From: Warburgia ugandensis
Taxonomy: Eukaryota > Streptophyta > Magnoliopsida > Canellales > Canellaceae
NCBI GenBank assembly: GCA_035236585.1
Contig: CP141132.1
Span: 39,187,880 to 39,251,879, forward strand
DNA: 64,000 nt
Direction of reading: 5' to 3'
Part shown: one piece after another, positions 48,877-60,779 of the stretch
Position numbering within the stretch: the stretch's first letter is position 1
Layout: each line of letters opens with the position of its first letter
The notes under the pieces: model-generated
The model's input: only the letters and a program-made list of their open reading frames with translations
Told to the model about the DNA's origin: nothing
The model's database searches: none
Position numbers and translations under genes: made by a program

Positions 48877-50169
48877 TATTGCCTTCTCTTCGAAGGTTAG
48901 GTCAGGCTTTAGCTCTTCTAGCACCCTTTGAAGTACATGAGTGTCGTCTTGGAGGTATTTCCTTAGCATAGACACATGAAAGACCCTATGTATTTCTGAG
49001 AGTTGGGGTGTTAAGGCTAATTTGTAGGCCACTGGACCAACTCTTTCTAAGATTTCAAATGGACCAATGAATCTAGGACTAAGTTTTCCTTTGCTTCCAA
49101 ACCTCATTACTCCTTTGACAGGTGATACCTTTAGAAATACGTGCTCCCCCACATCAAATTCTAGGTTTCTATGTCTTTTATCTGCGTAACTCTTTTGTCG
49201 ACTGTGTGCTGTTAGCAACCTCTTCTGTATCAATCTGACCTTGTCTACACATTGTTCCACTAGTTCCGACTTTATCAGCTTTCTTTCTCCAACTTCACTC
49301 CAACAGGTTGGTGATCGACATGGCCGTCCATACAATGCTTCATATGGTGCCATATCAATACTTGCCTGAGAACTATTGTTATATGCAAATTCTACTAAAG
49401 GAAGATGTTCATCCCAACTCCCTTTCCAATCTAATGCACATGCTCTCAACATATCTTCTAAGGTTTGAATAGTCCTTTCTGATTGACCATCTGTTTGAGG
49501 GTGAAATGCTGTACTGAGTTTAAGTGAGGTTCCCAAAGCTTGTTGTACACTCTTCCAACATCTCGAAGTAAATCTTCCATCCCTATCCGAGATAATGGAT
49601 AGTGGAATCCCATGAAGTCTTACTATTTCTTTGATGTATAACTTAGCCAGAATGTCAACTGATTGGTTTTGTCTAACTAGAAGGAAATGTGCTGACTTTG
49701 TTAGCCTATCCTTGACCACCCAAATCATGTCATGGCCTCCTCGAGTCCTTGGCAATCCCACTGCAAAATCCATAATGATATTGTCCCATTTCCATTCTGG
49801 AAGTTCCAATGTTTGTAACATTCTAACTGGTCTTTGGTGTTCAGCCTTTACTTGTTGACAATTTAGACATTTAGTCACAAATTCTCCTATTTCTCTCTTC
49901 ATGCCTTCCCACCAAAAGTTTCTTTTTAAATCTTGATACATCTTTGTACCTCCAGGGTGTATAGAAAACTTTGACTGATGGGCTTCTTGTATCAATTCCT
50001 TTCTCAGACATGTATTTGAAGGAACCACCAATCTCTCCTGAAAACATATGCCCCCATCTGTACCCTTAACAAATCCTTTCTTTTCACACAATTCCTGAGT
50101 TGTTGTATCTTCTTCTTGGGCTTTAAGGACTCTTTCTACGAAAGCTGATTTAATTGTGATGTTTGTGAG
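48877..50169 (-). pseudogene. Element I integrase
   Basis: An uninterrupted part of the frame. The zinc-binding HHCC domain has His at 1050 in AHQSKFSIHPGG and Cys at 1087 and 1090 (CLNC). The catalytic triad is complete: Asp 1120 (MDFAVGLP), Asp 1181 (SDRDGRFTS) and Glu 1217 (TDGQSERT), with 35 residues between the last two as in the D,D35E family. The C-terminal SH3-like part (FEILERVGPVAYKLAL, VFHVSMLRKY) is present. Confidence 0.9.
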
Positions 50170-50569
50170 TAGAGCTCTCGGTTGTCTACTTAATGCATCA
50201 GCTAAAACATTTGCTTTTCCAGGATGGTATTGGATGTCAAAATCGTAGTCTTTGATATACTCTATCCATCTTCTTTGTCTCATATTCAAATGAGCCTGAG
50301 TGAAGATTTATTTGAGACTCTTATGATCTGTAAATACATTGAATTTTTCTCCATACAAATAATGTCTCCAAATTTTTAATGCAAAAACTACAGTTGCCAA
50401 TTCTAGGTCATGTACTGGGTAATTTATTTCATGTTTCTTCAATTGTCTAGATGCATAAGCAATGACCTTCCCGTTTTGCATCAACACACCTCCTAACCCT
50501 TTCCCTGAAGCATCACTGTATATTTCATTTCCCCCACTCCCAGCTGGCAAAGTCAATACTGGTGTTGTA
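50170..50569 (-). pseudogene. Element I RNase H
   Basis: [17 protein letters not shown] with the first catalytic Asp at residue 872, then [38 protein letters not shown] and [13 protein letters not shown] follows directly at codon 940 (50310-50308), after which the same frame continues with NMRQRRWIEYIKDYDF and ADALSRQ. Confidence 0.85.
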
Positions 50570-51459
50570 GTTAACCTCTTCTTTAGCTCTTGAAAACTAT
50601 TTTCACATTCTTCTGACCAAGTGAAATGTACCCCCTTTCTTGTCAAGGAAGTCATAGGAAGAGCTAGATGAGAGAACCCTTGAATGAATCTACGGTAGTA
50701 TCCTGCTAATCCAAGAAAACTACATATTTCTGTTACTGTTTTAGGTTTCTCCCAATTCATTACTGCTTCAATCTTGGTGGGGTCCACTGCTGCTCCATTC
50801 TTGGAAATTACATGACCTAAAAAATTGACCTTCTCTAACTAGAATTCACACTTACTAAATTTACCAAATAGTTTATGTGTTCTGAGGGTATTTAGTACAA
50901 TTTGTAAGTGTTCTTGATGTTCTTTGATACTAGTAGAGTAAATCAGTATATCATCAATAAATACAATTACAAATTTATCCAAAAATTCTTTGAAGATTCT
51001 ATTCATCAAATCCATAAACATTGCTGGTGCATTGGTCAGCCCAAAAGACATGACTAGAAACTCGTAATGCCCATATCGAGTTCTGAATGCTGACTTGGGT
51101 ATGTCTTCATCCTTAATACGCAATTGATGATATCCTGATCTAAGGTCAATTTTAGAAAAGACCTTAGCACATTGGAGTTGATCAAAGAGATCATCAATGC
51201 GAGGTAAGGGATACCTATTTTTCACTGTGACACTGTTCAACATTCTATAATCAATGCATAATCTCATTGACCCATCCTTCTTCTTCACAAATATTATTGG
51301 TGCTCCCCATGGTGAACTAATTGGAGTTGTACCAGGAATTACTTCAATGGTAAACTCTATTTTTCGGTGTGGGGGTAACCCTGGTAGTTTTTCAGGAAAA
51401 ACATCTTGGAAATCCCTGACCACTTCAATTTCTGTTATCTTGGGATGTTCAACATCTAA
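50570..51459 (-). pseudogene. Element I reverse transcriptase
   Basis: Motifs in order: [65 protein letters not shown] and the catalytic [10 protein letters not shown] (Asp 725-726, codons 50955-50950). All core residues are kept. One TAG at codon 763 (50841-50839) cuts the thumb/connection part. Belongs to the same lineage as the element E RT. Confidence 0.9.
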
Positions 51460-51891
51460 GGAAACCACTGTTGCTAAAAATGCCTGACACCCCTTGGACA
51501 TACGTTTGACTGCCTTCATAGCTACGATGATGGATTTGTCTAAGTCATTGTGTTTCCCATACAGTATTAATACTTTCTCCCCTGGTATACTAAATGTGAG
51601 TTTCTTCTTGTGACAGTCCATAACTACCCAGTATTTTGCTAACCAGTCCATACCCAGTATGATGTCAAAATCCTCCATGTTCAATAAAATGAGGTCTATG
51701 TCCATTCTTTTGCCCAATACTTCTAGAGGTACATTATGCAAATATTCTTATAGTTTAACTGTTTTTCCAACTGGAGTTATTACATCTAGATCAAATCCCA
51801 AGTTTTTCATTAATAGTTGTATACTAGATGCAAATTCACAAGATATAAAAGAATGCGTAGATCCAGAATCAAACAGTACTTTGGCATAGTT
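51460..51891 (-). pseudogene. Element I aspartic protease
   Basis: The retropepsin-like active site VLFDSGSTHSFIS has its catalytic Asp at residue 420 (codon 51870-51868). Downstream is the linker [14 protein letters not shown] typical of plant Gypsy elements. A TAA at codon 460 falls between them. It would release the mature gag and pol proteins. Confidence 0.85.
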
Positions 51892-53127
51892 GTTTGCTAC
51901 AAGTAGTGTACCTTCAATTACTGCATTGGATGGTCCAGCTTGGCTGTCAGTGATGGCAAAGACCCTTCCTTGTTGTCGAGGAGCAATTTCTAGTTTTGCT
52001 TCCCTGACTGCCAATGGTTTGGTACAGTGGGCAGCGACATGTCCATACTCCCCACAATTGTGGCACTTGATTGGAAATCGTTGTGGTTGTTGTTGTATAG
52101 GTCGTGGGCAGATATTGCCTTGGTGAAATTTTCTATATCTTGGACATGGCTGTCTATTTGGCCTTGGTGCATTCTTCCTTTGATTTCTTTGAGGCCTAAA
52201 ATTGTTCCAAGTTTTTTTATTCTTCTAGAAAGGCCTTGGGTTAGTTTTTCCTCCTCCACTGAACTTGGTAATTTGACCCTTTTTGTACTCATCTTCAAAC
52301 TTGGAGGCCATTTCCACACAGTCTGCCAAGGTAGTGGGTTTAGTACCCAGCACCTTTATTTTTAGCCCTGGGTGTAGCCCTTCAATGAATCGATCCGAGG
52401 TGTGTGTTTCTGTGTCACACACATGAGTCGCAAATCTCCTTAGTTGTGTGAACTTGTTATCATAGTCCACCACTAACATATTCCCTTGCTTTAGGTCCAA
52501 AAACTCTATCAACTTCCTTTGTTGTACATGAGAAGGAAAATATTTATGGTTGAATGCTTCCTTAAATTCTTCCCATGTAGTATCTTCAGAATTCGAGAAG
52601 AAGGTGTTGTTAGCTGATCTCCACCAAAATGCAGCTTCTTGGTTGAATAAGTATGTGGCAAATTTCACCTTCAACTCTGACGGAGTACGTAGTGCACTAA
52701 AAGTCTTTTCAACTTCATATATCCATTCTTCAGCCTTTTCAGCTTCACCCTTGCCATCATACATTGTAGTCCTCCTTTGAAATCTCTCCATCATTTTGTC
52801 AACTTTTTTTGGTGCTAATGGGGATTTTCCAACTTCTTCACTTGGTACAGGGGAAGATTGCCCTTGTCCTAGTGTGGGAGTAGCTGGTGGTGGTGTTGGT
52901 GTAGTATGTCTCACCTCAGGCTGAGCCTGAGCCTGAGCCTGCGTACTTGGTATTTCTACAGGAGGTGATGAACCTTGGGGTTGTTGTAGGCGAGGAAGGA
53001 GGTTCCTTAACATCCTTGTCATCATCTCTTCCATATTACTCATGGTTACTCTCTCCATATTGTCTTCTGGAGTATTTTGAGTTGTCTGCCTTATGACACT
53101 CTTTGGTGGCATCTGCTCATAAACCAA
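51892..53127 (-). pseudogene. Element I gag domain
   Basis: Capsid/nucleocapsid part, codons 1 to about 412. The N-terminal third is Gln/Pro/Thr-rich, with a short Gln-Ala repeat (QAQAQAQ) made by GAGCCT hexamers at 52920-52941. The retrotransposon gag segment follows (AEEWIYEVEKTF, FATYLFNQEAAFWW, FNHKYFPSHV, FIEGLHPGLK). A CX2CX4HX4C knuckle CHNCGEYGHVAAHC is at residues 355-368 (52024-52065). A stop at codon 301 lies between capsid and knuckle. Confidence 0.9.
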
Positions 53128-53226
53128 AATTCTATCAGTCCTCTATACAACTACTTCTATCTTAATCTAGACTTGGATTATAATCTCTCCTTCGGACATA
53201 TTTGTATTGTACTGTGACTGGATGAA

Positions 53227-53241
53227 TCGCTTTGATACCAA
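53227..53241 (-). other. Primer-binding site of element I
   Basis: The reverse strand reads TTGGTATCAAAGCGA immediately inside the 5' LTR, matching the initiator Met-tRNA-complementary site with one change. Confidence 0.75.
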
Positions 53242-53646
53242 CTGTGATGACCCAGGTTTTTGTAACACGTTTTGTAATGTATTTTGAAAGGCAGGGCCCT
53301 TAAGAGTGTAAATTTTTTTGCAAAATAAGGCAGCGAAAATTCTTTTCTTTAGAACTTATTTTCAAAACCAAAGTCACCACTTCATACATAACATAAGTAC
53401 AATTTGTGTACAAAATAAAATTCCATTGAAGGAATATACTTTTATTAAACTCTAGGATCCATCCAGTGGTTCATAGTACAACCAAATCTAGTACAATACT
53501 TGTCCAAATTACATAATCCAAAACCCAAGCTCACCATACAATAAAACTCTCAACAAAGAAAAATACATGTCTTTAAGGGTATACCTTGAAGATTATTCTC
53601 TTCAAGTCTTCTATCATCTTTAGCTCCTAACTCTCCTTCCCTGTAT

Positions 53647-53677
53647 CTAAGATATTGCAACAAGTACAATATCTCAG
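53647..53677 (-). other. Hairpin near element I 5' LTR end
   Basis: Arms 53647-53657 and 53667-53677 pair over 11 bp (one G-T) with a 9-base loop, 404 bp from the LTR end. Confidence 0.75.
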
Positions 53678-56419
53678 CAACCAATGCTTGGTAGGGGATT
53701 CAAGAAACATAACATTGACAATGTAATTCCAATACTTCATAATCCCATTATCCTTAAACATACTCTTTACTTTATAAGTTATGTATATCTATATACATAC
53801 ATACCCTTCATGGGTAAACCAGTTAAATTTGTGAAAATAGTCAAATATCATTCCCAACTTAGCTGATCAATTCTCTTCATTTTGAGAATTTAGCATTACA
53901 GCTACTCTTAAACTGGGAATTTCCCTTCTTCGAAAATATTGGTAATATACAATTACCTAGCATTTCATTATGCTACAACATAAGGCATTTCACTATGCCT
54001 ATTTTCATATGCATCATAGTGCAAAATAATCAGAAAGGTTGCTGTGCTGGAGTCTGATCCGCACTAGCGCACTCGGATAACTGCCCTATTCACCACTGAT
54101 ACCATGGTGGAAAATATTATGTCACTGCCCGTATGGGGGGGCAAGACTTTCACAGTGGTGGCCTTCCCATAATTGCCACCACCCGACTTTTAGCCTCTCT
54201 TAGGGCAAGGTATCATCACATCATCAAATTTCAAGGAGCAGGTGGCCAAACCCTCATGACTCCTCTAGCAATAGCATTCCCCTAGGCTTATGCCTAGTAA
54301 AACAAACTCACAAGCCTCCAAGCTTGTATGTAAAATAGATTTCATATATATCAGACCATATGTCTGTTTACTTAGGGCTGAAATATTTCCTAGTTCCCTA
54401 TTCACTTATAGTTTAGTCCTTAACCATGGTATATGTGTTTGGTTGGATCATAAGGTTTTCAAGAGATTTAATACAAGTATTATCATTACTCTTGTCAACA
54501 TAAGATGATGAGTACAATCATGTATGGATTCATCAAATCCTCCTACCTTTAAGGATTGATCTCTTTTCCCCAATCTTCCATGATCCTGACTGATGTATGT
54601 AATCTGCACATCCATACATATTGTCAATATATAAATTATGAACAATCCTATTGATCACTAGATCTAATGTTTAGAATGATCTTTAGATCATTCATATCTA
54701 AGTATTTTTTCTATCTCTAAGTCTTTGTATGTCCATCTCCTTGATCTTGATCTTTCATAGATACATTGATTGACAATCTACACATGTTGATAAAGATCAA
54801 GGTCCTAGACCTTCTATCATCTAGTTCTTCTTTGATCAAAGTTCAGTTATTGGATCATCCCTATGGAGGATGATCTTGGTTTTCTTCCTTGAATCATCTT
54901 TGATCAAGGGTTTAGATTATCTAATCTAATGAACTATAACAAGTATACTAATAAACATGCATACTAAGTACAATATAGTGTTCTTATTTTTATTGTTCTT
55001 GATCATCCAAGATCTAATGGATCTTGTTTGATCATCCTTATCTTACTTACTGTTTTTATTAGGGTTAGGTAATTTACTAACCTTTTATGCTCTTATTATT
55101 ATTATTCAACCAGTTAATGTGCTGGTTGAAGGTAACTTATTCAAGCCTAAATATAGACTGCTCCTCTTATTTCCAATTGGCTAAGGCTTACTAGCTGAAT
55201 GGGTGAACACAAAGTGGTTACTTCAATCCTCATGTAAGGAGGCATTTAGACCTCACAAACGTCAACGGAATGTAGGGGAAGAGCGAGGCTCTATTAGATA
55301 ACCCCCTTAACCACTATGTTCCTCATTCACTAGAATGACCATAGCTCAACCTTTCATAAGGTTCCTATAAGCATGTTTACCCTAAGTACTCTTTCTAATG
55401 GATTTTTAATTAAGTCCATGAATATTTATAATGTCATTCATGGGGTTTATTATTCTTTTCCTAGTTTGGGCCAAGGATTTGATAATCCTTATATTGTCCT
55501 ACTAACTCTAGCCCTTACTAATTTAGTCCAAAGTACTCCATTCTTATTTGTGTAATGAAACTCTACTTTCTCATTAGAATACATTTTTGATGTTTTATGC
55601 TCTTTATCTCATAACAAGTAGATCTACTAATAACATTTAACCATAAATGAATTATAAATTCAAAGCATAAAACTACATAATTTAACATTTAATGATAATG
55701 AGGCAAGGTACTTAAAATAATTAAATCTAGCACCTTATGATAACAATGAAATCACATATCATGTTAAAGTCTAAATGTTATACTAGCATGCTTTATAACA
55801 TAATCATATTTAATATGTTATTATATAAAATGAAATTAATTACATTAACATTTTTAGAAACCTTTACTTATGATCCAATCATTTGATCTTAGATTTTTCC
55901 CTTTGATTAAGGTATTAGTTATATTTAGGGGATTTTCTTTATTATGGTCCAAAGATCATATTGATCTATTTTTGTCATAATTCATCCATGATTTCCTTGG
56001 ATTTCATCATATCAACATTCATTCTATCGATCCCAAGGATCTAATCACACTTGATGTCATTGATCAAGTGGGTCCCTTTGTATTTTTAGGGTTTTTCTAC
56101 CATAATGGGTAGATCCCTTAATATATCTCCAAATAAACCATAGATCTTACTTTATTTCAATAGTATATCATTATTAAAGCATATTTTCAAGATCTGATCA
56201 TCTCAGATCTTGAAGATCAAGGTAATTGGAAACTTGTTTCTTTAATACAGAAAGTTTTACTGAATATTGTGTCCATTTTACATTTCATCAGAAAATAGAG
56301 GTTTCAAGCTTTCCATAGCTTCTTTCCGATCTCAATTTAGGGTTCAGATGGCTCCGGAATTGGATTTAGAAGTTCACAGTCTTTCCTAGGGCTTAGATTT
56401 GATCTGGGCCCAAGGAACA

Positions 56420-56700
56420 GATGGCCCAGATCTTTCGGGCAGAAAACCAAGCCGGGGGGACGCGTTTGGTTCGTCAGGAGCGTCTGCTGGGATGAACTGA
56501 TGAAGCACCCTTACGGGGGCGTCCATAGACGCAGACGAGATGAGCAGGACGCTCGTCGTCCGCGCGCCCGTAAAGGGGACTTCCGTCTGGCACGTCCCCT
56601 CGTGGGTTTGACGGATGCGTGTCTTCTCACATGGGACGACATCTCACGCGCCGTTTCCGATGGTGCATCATGTCTGCATCTTGGGCGTTGTTAGATCCGG
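56420..56700 (-). promoter_or_regulatory. CpG-rich dyad block, element I 5' LTR
   Basis: Counterpart of 47120-47430. Several CpG sites differ by C-to-T or G-to-A changes, and the 10-bp inverted repeat seen in the 3' LTR is broken here. Confidence 0.6.
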
Positions 56701-57345
56701 AGATCGGACAATCCATTCTGGACCGTCCAATCAATCCTCTCTCAATTGAGGGCCCAAAACTTCTCTGATCATTGTGAAAATTCTACCCTATGTGTTTTGG
56801 ACCCTTCTGGATCGATTGGTGCAATCAAAATTTTCATCTGAGCACTCTATGATCTAGAATTAAGGGTTCTGGTGTTTACTTTATTTGTACCTTTTTATTA
56901 CCAAAATAAATTACAGTAAACTAAAAATTGCATAAAACAGTATTAAACATCTATAGAAAGTATTTCCACCTACCTGATTGAAGAAAAAACCTCAGTTATA
57001 TGCCCAATTTAAAAAGAATACCTTGTTGATGAAGATATGGCCTAAGATCCACCTTTCTTGCAAATTTTCTTTGTTTAAACCGTTGGATCATGAAAATGCT
57101 TTAGGGGTTTTGTAGAATAGATTTGTTGAGAAGTTTTGTACAGTGGAATTGATCAAATTAGATCTGGAACAGAGTGCCTAATTGTTAGGTCTCTTATTCC
57201 AATCTAAAAAGAAAAAAAAATTGAAAAGAGAGATATCTCTTGGAAATTTTGGGTTTTGGGGGGGGATCTAGGTCTAACTTTTCAAGGAGAGTGAAGAAAA
57301 TTTCATGAGGATTTTATGAGTATTTTTGGAGGATTTTTGGGATTG

Positions 57346-57354
57346 TATTTATAG
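57346..57354 (-). promoter_or_regulatory. TATA box, element I 5' LTR
   Basis: The reverse strand reads CTATAAATA, about 600 bp after the LTR start; the expected core promoter of element I. Confidence 0.65.
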
Positions 57355-57954
57355 GCATTTTGAGTCTTTTTTCATGATTATAATATTTTATTTTTTATTA
57401 TTAAATGGCATGAAAGTCTCTCATGCTCCATTTTTTCTTCCCTATGCCCCATTTTTCTTCCCCAAGACCAGCTGATGTTTGTTGACCCATGATTTCAAGT
57501 GAGCTGCTGATAAGATTGGTTTTTTGTTCCCTTGTGGACCCCATGTGGGCCGCACATGGTGTAAAAAGACCGTTTTTCCATTTATGCATAAAATTTTGGG
57601 TTTTATTCCCATGATCTCGAATTTGAGTGTACTTAGTGGTGTTAAATTCGTATTTCTCAGTACATTCTAAATTTTGATGTCTCATATTTTCATTTTTGGG
57701 TAAAATTACTATTTTACCCCTTTTGTCTAAGAAATGAAGAAACTTAAGGATTTCTCATCCAAATTTAGAATTTGTTGTGCTTACAGTCATTTTGAAGTGT
57801 TTGCTAAGTTTAATTTCAATTTTACATGTCTTATGATTTGATTATACTTTTATAAAAATTATATTCTAAATAACCCTAATATTTTAGCCCGACATATCTG
57901 AAACTCAAACTTTATTGATTTTCTCAATCAATTACAAAAATTGGGGTTATTACA

Positions 57955-59430
57955 CATCAATAACTATACTCAAATATATTGAGTTGATAAATCATTGAAA
58001 CTTTTGCATGGAAAATACTTAAGAGCTAGATTTCATCTCCTTGTGTTTTTAGGCCCCAGGAATCCATCCAACGACTCAGAAGTTGCATTTGAGCTATGAA
58101 TGGATGGGATCTCAACCCTTCATATTGGATCTATTATTTTTGATGAATCGACGGATGGGGAGATCCAAAGTAGGACAAAAAACTATAGGGGAATGATGGC
58201 ATGAACTTAAGATGGAGGGGAAACCACTTACCTATGCTGGCCAGTGAAGGAATTTCACCAGAGAAGAGATTTACTGGAGAAAAAAACCCTTGCTGCCAGA
58301 TAATTATTTAGTCCTTGATTTCTCTAGTTCTATTTCTAGAGAAGGTCTCAGAATATGGGGATTTTGAATATCCCATCATCCTGAAGATATTAAATGGTTC
58401 AAGATCTTGTTCCATTGGTTAAATTAGCCAGAAAAAGGAATAGAACTTGGTAGAGATAGAATTAGTACTGTTCATGACTTTTGTTTTGATTTTTCTAGAG
58501 ATCCAATCATTGGATCATCATGAAATCTTAGGATTTTTATAGATCTCCTCATTCCAAATAGATCCACCAGTGGAGATCTGACTCTGAAAAGTGGAATTGG
58601 ATGGATAATTGAATTAAGATTTTCCAAGCAAAACCCTGGTTCATTGGGGGCAATGCATACTTGGACGCTCCAGATGCAGACACAGGGGTCGTTTGCCCGG
58701 GTGCGTTTGGGGACACGGCCACACAAAAAGAGAGAGAATGAGACAAAGAAAAGAGAATTGGGGAAGATGGAGGGGGAGTTTGCAGCTGGGATTTTGGGGC
58801 ATTCTAAGGGACATCGTGAAGAGTGTTATAAATCTTTTTGTGAATTTTAAGAGCTATTTATGGGTGTTTTTGAATTTTTCATGATTATAAGTGATTATCA
58901 TGTTTCAATTCTTTTTATTATTAAATTGTCATTGGACTCCCACTACTACCTCCTTCTCCACTAGCAACTGATAGTAGTTTGACTCATGATGACATGTTTT
59001 CTGGCCATTGGATCCATTTGTGGGCCCCACAGAGGTGTGAAAAGACCATTTTGCCCTTTTGTGGAGAAAAATTCATTTTATTCTCCCAAACTCAGAATAT
59101 AGTGTACTTAGTGGCGTTAGAATCGTTTTTCTGAGTACATTCCAAATTTTAATATCTTAGGTCTCAATTATGAGTAAAATTATCATTTTACCCTTTTATT
59201 CATAAAAATGGAGAAAAATAAGGATTTTTCATCCGGGCTCAGAATTTGACGTACTTACAATTATTTTGATAGGTTTTTCGAGTACATGAAAAATATTCAA
59301 GTTTTAAGTCTTATTTTTATTTTATAAAAAATGAATTTTCCTTGAACTCAAAGTTCTAGTTCTACTTTTGAAATTTTAACTTTTAATTTTTAATAATTCA
59401 ATTATATTCATAAAGATTGGGGTTGTTACA
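57955..59430 (-). repeat. Element D 5' LTR, U3 part
   Basis: Matches the reverse complement of window positions 1 to about 1040 and, at its end (59128-59430), the element D 3' LTR fragment. It ends 'ggttgttaca'. A TATA-like box (reverse CATAAATAG) is at 58854-58862. The left edge is the insertion point of element I. The small frames around 58472-58884 have no domain. Confidence 0.8.
58854..58862 (-). promoter_or_regulatory. TATA-like box, element D 5' LTR
   Basis: The reverse strand reads CATAAATAG about 570 bp into the LTR, at the place of the CTATAAATAG box at 181-190. Confidence 0.5.
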
Positions 59431-59479
59431 GGGACCATGATTAGAAGTAATAAAATATGTTGGATCTGCCATCTATGGT

Positions 59480-59998
59480 TATTTATTTTGGATGAAAAAC
59501 TGTGATAACTCAAGAATGCAATAGAATATAGGGTTTATCTTAGTTGCCAATGCTACATTTTTTTCCAATTCAAACGATAATAGGCCAATAGTGGCAGATG
59601 ATATTTACTATGGGCTTATAAGAGAGATATGGACCTTGGATTATACTTTTAGATTTGTGGTGGTGTTTAAGTGTGATTGGATGGAACACAACAAAGACAA
59701 CATCAAAATTAAAGCCCTTGGATTGACGCTGGTTGACCTCAACAAGATTGGCTATAAAAATGATCAATTTATTTTAGTATCTCAAGCAAATCAAGTATTT
59801 TATGTGCAAGACAGATGTGATAAGAGATGAGCAACTATTTTATCATCCTGTCTAAGGAATTTTTATGATGAAGATGACAGAGGAGATACTAAAATAGAAT
59901 ACCCTTCTATTACCAAAATAATCCCATTAATTGAAGTAGTAATTAATGAGAATAGGGATTATGTGTGTGACAATGGTGAGGAGGGTACTTGGGTTTGA
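59480..59998 (+). pseudogene. CACTA transposon scrap: DUF4216 domain
   Basis: Forward frame with YYGLIREIWTLDY, VVFKCDWMEHN, LGLTLVDLNKIGYKNDQFIL and ASQANQVFYV-like wording (SQANQVFYVQD). This is the DUF4216 domain found downstream of the transposase core in En/Spm (CACTA) proteins of plants. The open part is 59591-59830; a TGA ends it, but the same frame continues to 59998 with the acidic tail and 'EEGTWV'. Upstream of 59550 the reading shifts frame. No transposase core or terminal CACTA repeats are nearby. The element D LTR abuts at 59430. Confidence 0.8.
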
Positions 59999-60779
59999 AA
60001 ACAATAGTTTGAGGTACATGGATTGTATTAGTGAGTTGCAATATAATTCCAGATTTATAATTATCTCTTTTGTCATGAGCTATATGCATTGATAAGTGAG
60101 CTATATGTGACTATATACATCCTAAAAGGATGATAAATGATGAGTTATTCTAAAAAATACCTTGATTTCCTTGTTCATGTGTTTATATATGTGTGTGTGT
60201 GTGTGTACATAGAATGCATGAATCACTGTTGACTATCATAAAATATCGATTTCATTGTGTACTAATTATGTTAGATATTGTAAAGCACTAATGTAATATA
60301 TAGACTCTTAAAGTCATTTACACTAAATGACTTTAAACTTTCTACTCTGAGTTGTACCTATCCTCAACCAAATCCCAATCGTTAATTGGAACTACTTGAA
60401 CATATTCGTGGTTACTATCAAATTTTGAGTGTTTGTAATTAGTATATCTTTGTTTGTCTCACATATATATATATATATTATATGCATGTTTAAAATTTTT
60501 TTGAATGATTATGTTGATGCAAAAAATGTGGAAACAAGACCTGTGATGCCTAATCGATGATATGTCTAATAAAAAATGTCTAATCTTTAAATGACACAGA
60601 TAAAAATATCTTTGCAGTTCTTATATCATAGTTAAAAAGATAACTTTGGATGGCAAGAAAAGTTTGGATGTGACCACCAAGAATGATCAATCAAATTTAC
60701 ATAAGTCATTATGGAACACCTTTGATTTTTAAATAGAAATTTACAAAAATTTTGAATTATGTAATAATGGAGTGGAAAG
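59999..60779. other. AT-rich non-coding sequence
   Basis: No gene is seen. It contains a short (TG)n at 60187-60206 and a (TA)n at 60463-60479. It may be the 3' flank of the CACTA scrap. Confidence 0.5.

Larger units (their letters stand above)
48733..53127 (-). pseudogene. Element I gag-pol polyprotein, one frame with five stops
   Basis: A single 1464-codon reading frame from ATG at 53127 to TAA at 48735-48733. All segments are in the same frame, so there is no frameshift anywhere. It is interrupted by TAG at codon 301 (52227-52225), TAA at codon 460 (51750-51748), TAG at codon 763 (50841-50839), TAA at codon 940 (50310-50308) and TGA at codon 1418 (48876-48874). Gag, protease, RT, RNase H, integrase and chromodomain-like tail all keep their key motifs. 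The start is the first ATG after the primer site, 102 bp inside the 5' LTR. As it stands it cannot give a full polyprotein. Confidence 0.9.
46028..57954 (-). mobile_element. Element I: youngest chromovirus, near-complete
   Basis: Reverse-strand Ty3/Gypsy element with a full 5' LTR (53243-57954, 4.7 kb), primer site, one continuous gag-pol frame, polypurine tract and a shortened 3' LTR (46028-48683). A 215-bp stretch of the two LTRs (46081 against 55363) shows about six differences and no indel, so it inserted far more recently than element B. The C-terminal tail and gene order fit the Tekay/Del chromoviruses. Five in-frame stops make it non-autonomous. Confidence 0.9.
53243..57954 (-). repeat. 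Element I 5' LTR (4.7 kb)
   Basis: Terminates TGTGATGACCC at 53243 and 'ggttattaca' at 57954. The part 53243-55300 is colinear in reverse with 2530-4452 and 55300-57954 with the 3' LTR, so it is a complete LTR of the same broad family as the left-edge LTR. It carries a TATA box, a CpG block and a terminal hairpin. Short frames inside are not genes. Confidence 0.85.
43736..59430 (-). mobile_element. Element D: outer Gypsy element, broken by element I
   Basis: Reverse-strand element. Its 3' LTR end (43736-44055), polypurine tract and decayed pol end (44056-46027) are on the left; a 5' LTR piece (57955-59430) is on the right. The two LTR pieces match over their shared 320 bp (for example 'gagtaaaattatcatttta' and 'taataattcaattatattcata'). 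Element I sits between, and the rest of D's pol, gag and LTR is missing. Confidence 0.7.
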
